Origin: Armatimonadota bacterium
GTDB taxonomy: Bacteria > Armatimonadota > Fimbriimonadia > Fimbriimonadales > Fimbriimonadaceae
Reading direction: 5' to 3'
DNA: 64,000 nucleotides
NCBI GenBank assembly: GCA_016223145.1
Contig: JACRPN010000012.1
Coordinates: 124,001-188,000 of the forward strand
Shown: positions 23,042 to 31,801 of the stretch, piece after piece
Numbering within the stretch: position 1 is the stretch's first letter
How the letters are laid out: each line of letters begins with the position of its first letter
Translations under genes and position numbers: made by a program
The notes under the pieces: model-generated
What the model was told of the DNA's origin: nothing
What the model saw: the letters and a program-made list of their open reading frames with translations, nothing else
Database searches by the model: none

Positions 23042-24082
23042 CTAGACGATCTGAACGTCGTGTGGCCCGCTCTGGATCTGTCCGATCACCGCCGCCGCCT
23101 CGCCGCTTTGGTTGAGCTGCTGTACGACCGCCGCCGCCGCATCGGCGTCTACCAGGAGGACCATTCCGATCCCCATGTTGAATGTGCGAAACATCTCTTG
23201 ATCGGGAACGTTTCCGGCCTCTTGGATGAGCTGAAAGATTGGGAGCGGGGTCCAGGTGCGCCGATCGACGATGCCCTGCATATCGGTCGGAAGCGCGCGC
23301 GGCAAGTTGTCGTAGAGGCCGCCGCCGGTGATGTGCGCCACGGCCTTGACCCCGAACTCCTCTTGGAGCAGAGGATAGACAGACTGGAAGTAACACTTGT
23401 GGGGCCGGAGCAGCTCGGCGCCGATGGTTGAGTTGAGCGTTGGGATTTCGTCGCGCACAGAATAGCCCGCGATCTCAAAGAGTGCTTTGCGTGCAAGCGA
23501 GAAGCCGTTGGTATGGAGCCCGGTGCTGGCGATTCCGACCAGCGCGTCGCCACTTTGGGCCAGACCGCGAGGGAAGCGCCTATCGAAGTCTACGACGCCC
23601 ACGATGGAGCCGATGATGTCTATCTCTTCGTCGTGATAGACGCCGGGAAGCTCGGCAGTCTCGCCTCCAAGAAGCGGCATCTGAAGCTCGGTGCAGGCCT
23701 TGGCGATGCTGCCCACGACCTGTTGGAACTGCTCCGACTGGATCATGGAGGTCCCAAAGTAGTCCATGAAGAACAGGGGCCGGGCGCCTTGGCAGAGGAT
23801 GTCGTTCACACAGTGGTTGACGATGTCGAAGCCGAGCCCCGAAAAGTCGCCCATCATGGCGGCCACGCGGGTTTTTGTCCCTACGCCGTCGATGCTCGAC
23901 ACCAGAACCGGTTGCTGAATGCCCGGAAAGCTGGCGTGAAAGAGGCCCCCAAACCCGCCGACGCCTGCCACGACGTTTTCGTTGTAGCTGGCTCGAATAT
24001 CCGGCAGGACCGCCCGCAAGGAACGGTGCGCCGCGTCGATATCGACACCCGAGCTCTGGTAGGTCAGCGTTTCATCCGGCAT
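23042..24082 (-). CDS. purM: Phosphoribosylformylglycinamidine cyclo-ligase (AIR synthetase)
   Basis: This ATP-dependent enzyme closes the imidazole ring in purine synthesis. The sequence carries the signature runs TYQSSGVDIDA, VSSIDGVGTKTRVA, VNHCVNDILCQGARPLFFMDY, MPLLGGETAELPG, STGLHTNGFSLAR and HITGGGLYDNLPR. ATG 24082 (MPDETLTYQ) gives 346 residues, the normal length; the GTG at 24124 would only add an unconserved extension. The other purine gene in the window, purE, is 14 kb away, so there is no purine operon here. Confidence 0.95.
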   Translation of the reverse strand: MPDETLTYQSSGVDIDAAHRSLRAVLPDIRASYNENVVAGVGGFGGLFHASFPGIQQPVLVSSIDGVGTKTRVAAMMGDFSGLGFDIVNHCVNDILCQGARPLFFMDYFGTSMIQSEQFQQVVGSIAKACTELQMPLLGGETAELPGVYHDEEIDIIGSIVGVVDFDRRFPRGLAQSGDALVGIASTGLHTNGFSLARKALFEIAGYSVRDEIPTLNSTIGAELLRPHKCYFQSVYPLLQEEFGVKAVAHITGGGLYDNLPRALPTDMQGIVDRRTWTPLPIFQLIQEAGNVPDQEMFRTFNMGIGMVLLVDADAAAAVVQQLNQSGEAAAVIGQIQSGPHDVQIV

Positions 24083-24219
24083 CGGAGGGACTGTACCCCG
24101 CTTGGCCGTATCGGAAAGGACCACCTCCGCTTGGAAGGGAAGGGGTGGCGCCGCGATGCCGGTCGGGGGCAGCCATTGTGCCTTTGCCGCTGCTCCTCAG
24201 GTACCCTACGCCCCGGTGT

Positions 24220-24295
24220 GAGCCGGTAGCTCAGTCGGTAGAGCAACGCCCTTTTAAGGCGTGGGTCCTGGGTTCGAGTCCCAGCCGGCTCACCA
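24220..24295 (+). tRNA. tRNA-Lys (TTT anticodon)
   Basis: A full cloverleaf is visible. The acceptor stem is GAGCCGG/CCGGCTC, the D arm GCTCAGTCGGTAGAGC and the anticodon stem ACGCC/GGCGT around CTTTTAA with TTT at positions 34-36. The T arm is CTGGGTTCGAGTCCCAG. The 3' CCA is encoded. It lies between purM (opposite strand) and the end of the pilus operon. Confidence 0.97.
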
Positions 24296-24312
24296 AACCT
24301 ACTTGAGAGTCG

Positions 24313-26007
24313 CTAGTTTTCGGACTCGCCCATCGAGGATTGGCTTGTCGTGATGCGCTCCCGCCATGCCTTGGTCTTCACGGTGTAGTACTTGTTGTCG
24401 CCGGGCATTCCGGGGGGAAGGTTGTAGGTAAGCGTCGGCACCTGGTAGATCTTGGGGACGTTTGTGCCCATATCGAAGTAGTTCGAAACGAACGTGCCCA
24501 GCACTTGGTTCTGCTTTCTGCTAACGACCTTTCCTTGGGCGTAAAACGCGCCGGCAAGGCTCAACTGGGCATCACCCGATCCGCAAGCCAGGTTCAGATT
24601 CCCAAGGGCCAGCAGGCCGATGCGGGCCTGGGTCGGAAAGAGCTTGCCAGAGACCGGCAAGAGGCTGCAGCTGATCGAGATGTCGCTTCGGCCATAGATG
24701 GTGCCGTTCCCATCGTAAGTGATGAGCTCCTTGGAGTCGCCCAACTGCAGTCCGTTCGCAAAGCGCACAATTCCGTTGACGGTGAGTTTGGCAGGGGTAG
24801 TGCTCGTCTTGGGAACAAAGGACATGCTGTTGCCATAGGCGTCTGGACCGTAGCTGAAAGCGGTTGTGGTCGCCGTGATCATGGTCTTGGGGATGGTCAT
24901 GGACCGTGCCTCCAGATAGGCTTCCTGAGTGTCCCAAACGGTCCCATAGGAGTCTTTATAAGCCTTTGCCCCCAGACCGTTGACGAACGGAAATTCGATC
25001 CCAAGGAACCCAAGGTCATAGGTGTTGCTGGTTCCGTTGTCGCTGAAGACCTGGCTCGCGCCCTGGTTACCCGTGTAGCCGTCGCTCACGTACGATCCGT
25101 CGATCTTGCCTTTGGCGAGTCCCCCGTTCAGGTCGGCGGCTTCGCCGATGTTGGCGGATCCATTGATCGAGATGCGCCCGTGCTTGGCGCGGACCTCGGT
25201 GCCAAGCTGTTCGACGCCGTTCAGCGATGGAGGAGGAGGCACTTTCGCCAGCAAGCCTGAATCGATCCCGTAGTAGTTGTTGCCGATATAGGCGCTGCCA
25301 GACATCGTGCTGTTCAGGTCCGTTTCGGTCAGCGGAGGATCGTAGCTTCCGTTCTTGTTGTAGTCCTGATAGGGCTCCGCAGCATTCCAAATGTGGTCGC
25401 CGTTGGCGTCGGTGAAGGGTTCGCCTGGGTCCCACACGCCGTTGTGGTTGGAGTCCGTATAGGCCTCTGCCGCGTCCCAATGGCCGTTGTGGTTGACGTC
25501 GGAATAGGGCTCGCCTTCACCGAGAATATGCACGGACCCGCGGATGTCCACGTTGCCGTTGATGGATTGGCCGAGCGCGCCAGTCCCCGCGAAGATCGCG
25601 TTGTTCCAGATGCCTACGTTGCGGCTGTCCACAAACATGCGCAGGCTCTTTTTGAAGCCGTTATAGGTGCAGGTCGAGGTGATCCAGGCCTTTCGGGCGT
25701 CGCTGGTCGGCTGGACCTGAACCGTGACCGCAGCCCCAGGGGCAATCTCCGCGATCGCCGAGTTGATGCTCGACTCCAGCGACTCGAAATTGCCCTGGTT
25801 TTCGTCCATCTCGGAGTAAGACTTGGCGATCTGGTACTCCAGGCCCGCTTGGGCTGCCTGGAACGCCATTACGGCATCGCCGTCCCTCATGGAGCGCTTC
25901 ATCGACTGCACGGCGAGGCCCGAGACTCCGACGCAAAAGACGAGCAGGACCGTCATGCCGAGGAGCAAGAAGGCCGACATGAACCCTTTGGTGCGGTGGA
26001 ATTTCAT
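24313..26007 (-). CDS. PilX-like pilus protein with EF-hand-type calcium repeats
   Basis: The 564-residue product begins MKFHRTKGFMSAFLLLGMTV with one long membrane helix, then QAAQAGLEYQIAKS, as in PilX N-terminal pilus assembly proteins. Residues 166-225 are four 15-residue repeats of the form E-P/A-Y/F-x-D-x-N-x-N-G-x-W-D, which match DxNxNGxxD calcium-binding loops. The rest is a large beta-rich region (SINGNVDIRGSVH, ISINGSANIGEAAD), probably surface-exposed. Its ATG overlaps the stop of the preceding prepilin gene by four bases. A tip or minor pilin role is inferred from context. Confidence 0.75.
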   Translation of the reverse strand: MKFHRTKGFMSAFLLLGMTVLLVFCVGVSGLAVQSMKRSMRDGDAVMAFQAAQAGLEYQIAKSYSEMDENQGNFESLESSINSAIAEIAPGAAVTVQVQPTSDARKAWITSTCTYNGFKKSLRMFVDSRNVGIWNNAIFAGTGALGQSINGNVDIRGSVHILGEGEPYSDVNHNGHWDAAEAYTDSNHNGVWDPGEPFTDANGDHIWNAAEPYQDYNKNGSYDPPLTETDLNSTMSGSAYIGNNYYGIDSGLLAKVPPPPSLNGVEQLGTEVRAKHGRISINGSANIGEAADLNGGLAKGKIDGSYVSDGYTGNQGASQVFSDNGTSNTYDLGFLGIEFPFVNGLGAKAYKDSYGTVWDTQEAYLEARSMTIPKTMITATTTAFSYGPDAYGNSMSFVPKTSTTPAKLTVNGIVRFANGLQLGDSKELITYDGNGTIYGRSDISISCSLLPVSGKLFPTQARIGLLALGNLNLACGSGDAQLSLAGAFYAQGKVVSRKQNQVLGTFVSNYFDMGTNVPKIYQVPTLTYNLPPGMPGDNKYYTVKTKAWRERITTSQSSMGESEN

Positions 26008-26567
26008 TGTGCGTTCCTCAACAAGACTGTGGATTTCATGCGTTGAGATCTCCGTTCGCCACCCACCAGCTCGCTGGTGATCAGGTTCACCGTCACCGCA
26101 CGTCCAGAACCGATGGTGTTCAACTGGAATGGAGGCACATACTCTTGATATTGGGAGGAGCCGGAATCGGGATCTTCGAGAAGCAGGTTGTCCACGAGCA
26201 CGCGGTCCGTATCGCCATCGTAGAGCTTCCCATCCAGGACGTAGAACTCGTGCGACACCCCGTCCGAAACCACGGGAATCAGGATTTCCCTTTCACCCGT
26301 CACCGTGTCAGAGGCTGAGGCGCGTTTCGGGAGGTTGTAGACGATGGTCGATCCATCTTCGGAAACGCTGACGTTGACGGCTTCGCGGATCGTCTCAAGC
26401 ACGTGCCGTATGCCTTGCGCGTTGGACTGCGAAAGGACCGTGTCCTCGTTGGCACGAGTCATGGAGCGAAGCCCTGATATATAGAGCGTGGTCATCCCGA
26501 ACAGGACAAACGATAGGAGCGACGTGCCGATGAGCAGTTCCACCAACGTGATGCCCCGTTTTCTCAT
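26004..26567 (-). CDS. Prepilin-like protein with type IV cleavage site
   Basis: ATG 26567 gives MRKRGITLVELLIGTSLLSF, a textbook prepilin leader. The cleavage Gly is followed by ITLVE with Glu at mature position 5, then a hydrophobic helix. The mature protein has about 180 residues of beta-rich sequence with no named family. The start overlaps the stop of the upstream gene as ATGA, and its own stop overlaps the next start, so all three genes are translationally coupled. It is probably a minor pilin or pseudopilin. Confidence 0.85.
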   Translation of the reverse strand: MRKRGITLVELLIGTSLLSFVLFGMTTLYISGLRSMTRANEDTVLSQSNAQGIRHVLETIREAVNVSVSEDGSTIVYNLPKRASASDTVTGEREILIPVVSDGVSHEFYVLDGKLYDGDTDRVLVDNLLLEDPDSGSSQYQEYVPPFQLNTIGSGRAVTVNLITSELVGGERRSQRMKSTVLLRNAQ

Positions 26568-27028
26568 TTGTAGCCTCCCACGATGGTGCCGGTGGTGAAA
26601 GTCTGCGACTTGCCGGATGTGCTGGTCCACGAAATGGTGATCAAGACCTTCTTTGATCCGGCTGCGATGTCGGAAATCGTCAGCGTTCCCTCTCCGTCTT
26701 TGAGCATCGTCGCCGGGCTGTAGAGCGAGGCGTCGTCCATGGGGATGTTCGTGAAGCTGAACGGCTGGCCGTATTGGCCGTCATCGATCAGGTGCAGGCC
26801 GGAAAGGGTCTCCGCATTGAGGTCAGAGGGCTTTAGGAGCTGAAGGTGCTCGGACATCTTGGAGGCGAGTTGGCTCGCGACCGAGTGTTCATGGGCGATC
26901 TTCTCTGAGCGGTCGAGCACCGGATAGAGCGAGTAGAAGGCCGCAGCGCCGAGCGCAAGCACGAACACAGCCGCGAGCACATCGAGGAAGAACACGCCGC
27001 GATCGCGACGAGGACTCCGTCTCGGCAT
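26564..27028 (-). CDS. Prepilin-like protein with Asp at mature position 5
   Basis: ATG 27028 gives MPRRSPRRDRGVFFLDVLAA, a basic leader followed by a Gly cleavage site and a hydrophobic helix, as in type IV prepilins. The usual Glu at mature position 5 is Asp here (VFFLD). The mature domain of about 145 residues contains HSVASQLASKMSEHLQLL and a short beta-rich end. It is the first gene of a three-gene coupled pilus operon; the gap to threonine synthase upstream (27029-27175) should hold the promoter, but I cannot pick it out. Confidence 0.75.
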   Translation of the reverse strand: MPRRSPRRDRGVFFLDVLAAVFVLALGAAAFYSLYPVLDRSEKIAHEHSVASQLASKMSEHLQLLKPSDLNAETLSGLHLIDDGQYGQPFSFTNIPMDDASLYSPATMLKDGEGTLTISDIAAGSKKVLITISWTSTSGKSQTFTTGTIVGGYK

Positions 27029-27175
27029 GGGACTAAGGACGTCTATCAGCGCTCGGCTCTGCGCGGCCACGATAACCTTATTCCATGCTTGTCCCGACCC
27101 ATCACGCCATGATAAACACGAAGTCTTAGATGCCACCACAGGTGTTGTTGGAACAGTCAGGCCAGAACGTTATCG

Positions 27176-28351
27176 CTACGGCGAACGAAATGCCGAGAAT
27201 GCCTCCGAATACTTCGATCCTGAGCCCGTATTGAAAAGCACCACTCGCTCGCCGAACTTCACGTCGCCTTGGGCGACCAGAGCCTTGAGGGCGGCATAAC
27301 ACGCTCCTCCCTCGGGACAGGCGGCGACGCCCGAAGCGGCGCCGAGTTCGTAGGCGCCCTGCATCAGTTCGGCGTCCGTGACGGTAGGCGTACCCCCGCC
27401 CGTCTTTCGCAGTATGTCGAGCATGATGAAGTCGCCGATCGCTCGGGGAACACGGAGGCCCGCGGCAATCGTGCGCGCGCCCTTCACTTCCTCGGCTGAC
27501 GTGGCGCCCGACATGAAAGCCGGCGCGAGGGGAGCGCAGCCTTCGGCTTGGACAGCATAGAATCTGGGCCGCTTGGCGCCGATCCAGCCCATGGCCTGCA
27601 TTTCGTCAAATGCCTTTGCCATGCCGATCAGCCCAGTGCCCCCGCCCGTGGGATAGAGGATTACGTCGGGCAGCTCCCAGGCAAATTGCTCGGCGATCTC
27701 ATAGCCCATCGTCTTCTTGCCCTCGACACGGTAGGGCTCCTTCAGCGTGGACATGTCGAACCATCCTTCTGATTCCTTGCGCTGCTGGACCTCTCTTGCG
27801 CAATCGGTGATGAGGCCGTCGACGAGGACTACCTTGGCTCCCGACACTTCACATTCGAGGCGGTTTGCCAGGGGCACGTCTTTCGGCATAAACACGTGGG
27901 CTTCCAGCCTATGGTTCGCCGCATAGGCCGCCAGAGCCCCGCCTGCGTTTCCTGCGGAGGGAACTGCGAGCTTTCCCGCCCCCAAGTGCTTCGCCATCGC
28001 AACCGCCGCCGCCATCCCCCTGGCTTTGAACGAGCCCGTCGGGTTCACCGACTCATCCTTCACCCAGACCTGGACATCCGGAAACGAGTCTGGATCGGCG
28101 AGCGGAACGAGCGGGGTCATGCCTTCTCCCAGCGTGGGCAACTCCGCGCCCGCGGGCAGTGGAAGAACCTCACGGTATCGCCACATTCCACCGTATGGCC
28201 GTTGTGCGAGGGCATCAGGGTTGAGAGTACGGCGGGCAGCCGCGAGGTCGTAATCGACCCTGAGCGGCTTACCGCAGGAACAGAGGTTGATCAGGTGGCC
28301 GGCGGGATAGACCGCCCCACAAGCGAAGCAAGAAAGACCGAGAAGATGCAC
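27176..28351 (-). CDS. thrC: Threonine synthase
   Basis: The enzyme converts O-phosphohomoserine to threonine with pyridoxal phosphate. An N-terminal zinc-ribbon-like segment has CFACG and CSCGKPL. The PLP lysine is in NPTGSFKARGMAAAVAMAK. The phosphate-binding loops are PSAGNAGGALAAYA and YPTGGGTGLIGM, and FNTGSGSKYSEAF lies near the C-terminus. GTG 28351 gives 391 residues, normal for the family. The frame stays open upstream but that part overlaps the promoter side of pilC and is not protein-like. The start is the main uncertainty. Confidence 0.9.
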   Translation of the reverse strand: MHLLGLSCFACGAVYPAGHLINLCSCGKPLRVDYDLAAARRTLNPDALAQRPYGGMWRYREVLPLPAGAELPTLGEGMTPLVPLADPDSFPDVQVWVKDESVNPTGSFKARGMAAAVAMAKHLGAGKLAVPSAGNAGGALAAYAANHRLEAHVFMPKDVPLANRLECEVSGAKVVLVDGLITDCAREVQQRKESEGWFDMSTLKEPYRVEGKKTMGYEIAEQFAWELPDVILYPTGGGTGLIGMAKAFDEMQAMGWIGAKRPRFYAVQAEGCAPLAPAFMSGATSAEEVKGARTIAAGLRVPRAIGDFIMLDILRKTGGGTPTVTDAELMQGAYELGAASGVAACPEGGACYAALKALVAQGDVKFGERVVLFNTGSGSKYSEAFSAFRSP

Positions 28352-28607
28352 GCTCGTTGGTTTCGACAGGGAATGTGGAAAGACCTTCGTTGAGCGGCGC
28401 TTGTTGTCGGCGGCGTGGCTTTCAGTCGGCCTGGCAGATTCAACCTGACGTCTCGCTCTAGGTTCTTGAACCTGGAATCTCGCGATCGTCTTCAGGAGAG
28501 CCAAAACCCCGCAAAAAGCCCTGAGTACCTCCTCGGGCGACTGCCGACAATCTTCCTTGGAGCCGACGCACATGGTTTGAACGGAGACGCTCCTCAGAAG
28601 GGAACCG

Positions 28608-29810
28608 ATGCCTATCTTTACCTTTACCGCCGTCGACTCGACCGGTCGGACCATTCGGAGCACGACTGAGGCCGAAAGCGAGCAAATGGTGCTCGCCAAG
28701 GTGCGCGACCAGGGCCTTCACCTGACCGACATCAAGCAGGTCAACCGCATGCCCAAAGCAAAGGTCGCCAAGGGCAAGATGAAGGCCAAGAGCCTTGTCA
28801 TCTTCGCGCGGCAGTTTTCCACGATGATCGACGCGGGCATTCCGATCCTTCGGTGCCTGGATATCTTGTCTGGCCAGACCAAGGACCCGATCCTGAGGAC
28901 GGCGATCGAGGCGGTCTCAGAAGATGTGAAGGGTGGAATCGCCCTTAACGAGGCCTTGGCCAAGCACCCGCACTGCTTCAACAAGCTGTTCGTGAACATG
29001 GTTCGCGCGGCAGAAGTGGGCGGCATCCTTGACGTCATCCTGGATCGCTTGGCGGGGTTCCTCGAATACGAAAACGAGGTCAAGGGCAAGATCAAGAGCG
29101 CGATGATGTACCCGGTGTTGGTGCTCATCTTCTCGATCGTCATGCTTTTCGCCCTGTTCAGCTTCGTGCTGCCCAAGTTCAAAGAAATCTTCACGGGAAT
29201 GGACGTGGAGATGCCGCCGGTCACCGCCGCGCTGTTTGCGATGGGCGACTTCATGAACAAGTTCTGGTGGATGATCCTGCTGATGGCCTTCGGCGCGTTC
29301 GTCGGCTTCAAGGTTTGGGTCAAGTCCCCCAAAGGACGCTATCAATTTGATCACGTTAAGCTCCGGCTGCCGATCATCGGCGAGCTTTCGCTCAAGATGA
29401 GCCTTGCGCGCTTCAGCCGCACCTTCGGTGTGCTTCTGAATAGCGGCGTGCCCGTCATGCGCAGCCTGGAGATTACGGGTGAGACCATGAACAACATGGT
29501 GCTCACTAGCGCCGTCGAATCGGCGCGCATCGGCATTCGAGAGGGTCAGAAGCTCTCCCAACCGCTGGTCGCCAGCGGCCTGTTCCCGAACATGGTCACC
29601 TGCATGATCGACGTGGGTGAGGAGTCCGGACGGATGTCGGAAATGCTCGTGAAGGTCGGCGACTTTTACGATCAGGAAGTGGAAGCCACGGTGAAGGGCC
29701 TGACGTCGATGATCGAGCCGATGCTCATCATCTTCATGGGCGTGATCGTCGGCTTCATCGCAATTTCGGTCATGACGCCGATCTTCAAGCTGGTCAACAG
29801 CGTGAAATAG
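28608..29810 (+). CDS. pilC: PilC/GspF inner-membrane protein of type IV pilus or type II secretion
   Basis: The 400-residue protein has the two repeated GspF domains. The first is LVIFARQFSTMIDAGIPILR and the second LARFSRTFGVLLNSGVPVMR, each followed by a hydrophobic segment (ALFSFVLPKFKEIF; IFMGVIVGFIAISVMTPIF). It forms the membrane platform on which the assembly ATPase acts. The N-terminus MPIFTFTAVDSTGRTIRSTT is typical. It is transcribed away from threonine synthase and lies 95 bases before the sigma-GGDEF gene on the same strand. The prepilin operon nearby suggests they serve one machine. Confidence 0.92.
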   Translation: MPIFTFTAVDSTGRTIRSTTEAESEQMVLAKVRDQGLHLTDIKQVNRMPKAKVAKGKMKAKSLVIFARQFSTMIDAGIPILRCLDILSGQTKDPILRTAIEAVSEDVKGGIALNEALAKHPHCFNKLFVNMVRAAEVGGILDVILDRLAGFLEYENEVKGKIKSAMMYPVLVLIFSIVMLFALFSFVLPKFKEIFTGMDVEMPPVTAALFAMGDFMNKFWWMILLMAFGAFVGFKVWVKSPKGRYQFDHVKLRLPIIGELSLKMSLARFSRTFGVLLNSGVPVMRSLEITGETMNNMVLTSAVESARIGIREGQKLSQPLVASGLFPNMVTCMIDVGEESGRMSEMLVKVGDFYDQEVEATVKGLTSMIEPMLIIFMGVIVGFIAISVMTPIFKLVNSVK

Positions 29811-29904
29811 CCGTCAAGCCCAAAACCGGCTCGTGACGCCAGGACGGCGAAGCGGGCCAGGCTCGAGTGGATGTCGGGCCGCAACGATAGCAACGGAGTG
29901 ATGC

Positions 29905-31176
29905 ATGGCAATAGAAAAGGGATCTATGGGCGATCCGGAAGTGTTGGTGCTGCGGTATCTGGATGATCCGCGCCCGGACCTGAAGGATTTGGTTCTTCTC
30001 GAATGCGCGCCGCTCGTCGAAAGAGTGGCTCGAAGGTTCGCAGGAATCGAGGCGTTCGAGGACCTCGTCCAGGTGGGCTATATCGGCCTCTTGAACGCGC
30101 TCACGAAGTACGATCCTAGTGCCGGAGTCAAGTTCAACACCTATGCGACCTATCTCGTCGCGGGAGAGATCAAGCACTACCTTCGCGATCGATCCCAGAC
30201 CATCCGGCACCCCGCCTGGCTCCAGGAGCTGCGCCACAAGGTCAACAAAACCAGCCGCGTGCTTCAATACAGGCTCGGACGGGAGCCAACGGAAGCCGAG
30301 ATCGGCTACGAGCTGAAGATCCCCGAGACCACGGTCCACGAGGTTCTCCTCAGCGCCGAAACCACGCGGGTCGCCTCGCTAGACGCCATGCCCGCTGACG
30401 ACGACGGGGACAGCGAGGTCGAGAGGCTAGATGCCTCGGATTTCTGTCCGCAGCAGCTTGGCGTCGAGGACCGACTGCTCCTCGAAAGCGCCATGCGGCA
30501 GCTCCGAGACCTCGAGCGGCAAGTCCTGGTGCACTTCCACTTCGACGCGATGAACCAGACCGAGATCGCGGCAAAGCTCGGCATCTCCTGCAACTATGTC
30601 TCCCACATCCTGCGCCAGTCGCTGGGAAAGCTCAGAGCGATTCTGGTGAGCGAAGAGGAAAAGGACCGCGTGCTTCGTCGCCAGTCTGTCTCGCTGGACT
30701 ATGACGTCATCGATAGCGCGACGGGGGTCTATACCGAGGCTTGTTTCCGCTCAAGGCTTGAAGAGGAACTCCACCGCGCCAGTTGCGATGGCGGGGCGGT
30801 GGCCGTTGTCCTCATCGACGTGGACGGCCTGGACAGCCTCAAATCGTTTTATGGCAAGCAGAGCGTGGACGATTTCATGGTCGATGCGGCCGAGTTTCTT
30901 AAGAGCCAAGTCCGCCGGCTCGACATCGTTGCGCGCTGGGGCGCGAACGGGTTCGCGATCCTGCTGCCCACGACCGGCAGCAGCGCCATGCACCTTCGCA
31001 AGCGCGTGGAGAGCCGCATCGGCACGTGGATCGCCTCGCGGTTCTCGGCAGCGGGCAGCCTGGCGGTCCGACTGGGCACGGCCAGCTTCCCCGAGGACGG
31101 CCGAAGCGGCAAGGACTTGCTCGAGTTTGCCAAGGCGAGTACGTTCCTTCAGGAGCAGTCCCGAAAGGCTGCGTGA
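29905..31176 (+). CDS. SigB/SigF-like sigma factor fused to a degenerate GGDEF domain
   Basis: Residues 50-100 are sigma region 2 (FEDLVQVGYIGLLNALTKYD, then FNTYATYLVAGEIKHYLRD), 105-160 region 3, and 190-248 region 4 with the helix-turn-helix NQTEIAAKLGISCNYVSHIL. This is a full sigma factor of the SigB/SigF/FliA group. Residues about 265-415 form a GGDEF-type domain (DSATGVYTEACFRSRLEEEL; LIDVDGLDSL). The signature GGDEF is GANGF (346-350), so cyclase activity is unlikely. RxxD (Arg337-Asp340) sits exactly five residues before it, as in c-di-GMP inhibitory sites. It may therefore sense c-di-GMP and tune transcription. ATG 29905 follows a CGGAG site. Pilus genes are upstream. Confidence 0.88.
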   Translation: MAIEKGSMGDPEVLVLRYLDDPRPDLKDLVLLECAPLVERVARRFAGIEAFEDLVQVGYIGLLNALTKYDPSAGVKFNTYATYLVAGEIKHYLRDRSQTIRHPAWLQELRHKVNKTSRVLQYRLGREPTEAEIGYELKIPETTVHEVLLSAETTRVASLDAMPADDDGDSEVERLDASDFCPQQLGVEDRLLLESAMRQLRDLERQVLVHFHFDAMNQTEIAAKLGISCNYVSHILRQSLGKLRAILVSEEEKDRVLRRQSVSLDYDVIDSATGVYTEACFRSRLEEELHRASCDGGAVAVVLIDVDGLDSLKSFYGKQSVDDFMVDAAEFLKSQVRRLDIVARWGANGFAILLPTTGSSAMHLRKRVESRIGTWIASRFSAAGSLAVRLGTASFPEDGRSGKDLLEFAKASTFLQEQSRKAA

Positions 31177-31191
31177 CCAATCAATGTCAGA

Positions 31192-31222
31192 GGAGCCAGG
31201 GCAGATGCCTTGGCTCCTTTTT
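31192..31222 (+). terminator. Rho-independent terminator of the sigma-GGDEF gene
   Basis: GGAGCCAGGGC and GCCTTGGCTCC form an 11-pair stem with one G-T pair around AGAT. TTTTT follows at once. It begins 16 bases after the stop codon. Confidence 0.9.
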
Positions 31223-31408
31223 GGCGTCTCGGGCCGCTCGTCGGAGAAAGACGGTAGATGTGCCCGTGGCCTCTTGGGCGCCTTAGGGAAGATCACCGTT
31301 GGCTGGCAAAGGGCCCGGCAGGATCGGGAACAAGTTCAGGTTGAATCTGTTCAAAAAGGTATCCTATCCGCCATCCGGCCTGGCAGCGTAGCCAGAGGTG
31401 TTGGAACG

Positions 31409-31726
31409 ATGATGTTTCGAAAGCTATATTGGATCACCGAACAAGCCGACCCAGCGGGCGCATGGCGCTCCACCGGGGTCTACACGTCCATCCACGATCT
31501 CGTCGACCACGGCCTGAGGTTTGTCGGCCACCACAACGGCGGATTCCGGATCACCCTGGTCAAGCTCGACTGCTGCAAAGACGTTCTTGGCAGTTGGAGC
31601 GCGCCACAGTTTGAAGGGCTGAGCGAAGCGCTTGGCGAGTATGTGGGCACGGGCGAGTTTGGGGTGGATGAAATCCACCAGCTTTCGCAAGCGCTCATCG
31701 GATTCTCTGCTGCGAAGGTCGGCTGA
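31409..31726 (+). CDS. Conserved-looking small protein of unknown function
   Basis: The 105-residue product (MMFRKLYWITEQADPAGAWR, then STGVYTSIHDLVDHGL) has balanced, globular composition and GVGVDE-like acidic turns near the end. I do not recognise the family. Two adjacent ATG codons (31409, 31412) can serve as start. It lies between two strong terminators (31192-31222 and 31746-31780), so it is a single-gene unit with its own promoter somewhere in 31223-31408; no clear -35/-10 pair could be chosen there. Confidence 0.65.
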   Translation: MMFRKLYWITEQADPAGAWRSTGVYTSIHDLVDHGLRFVGHHNGGFRITLVKLDCCKDVLGSWSAPQFEGLSEALGEYVGTGEFGVDEIHQLSQALIGFSAAKVG

Positions 31727-31745
31727 GCTCTCCGCCTCACAAACG

Positions 31746-31780
31746 AAAAGCCCCGACTTCTGTTGGAAGTCGGGGCTTTT
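31746..31780. terminator. Bidirectional intrinsic terminator
   Basis: AAAAGCCCCGACTTC and GAAGTCGGGGCTTTT pair perfectly over 15 bases around TGTTG. The A-run and T-run at the two ends let it stop transcription from both convergent genes (31409 gene and the 31802 lipoprotein gene). Confidence 0.95.
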
Positions 31781-31801
31781 CCATTGTCTTAGGAGGTCGA
31801 A

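Noticed and set aside
28352-28699. N-terminal extension of threonine synthase to 28699
   Set aside because: It would overlap the divergent pilC start, has no family similarity, and the zinc-ribbon start lies just after GTG 28351.
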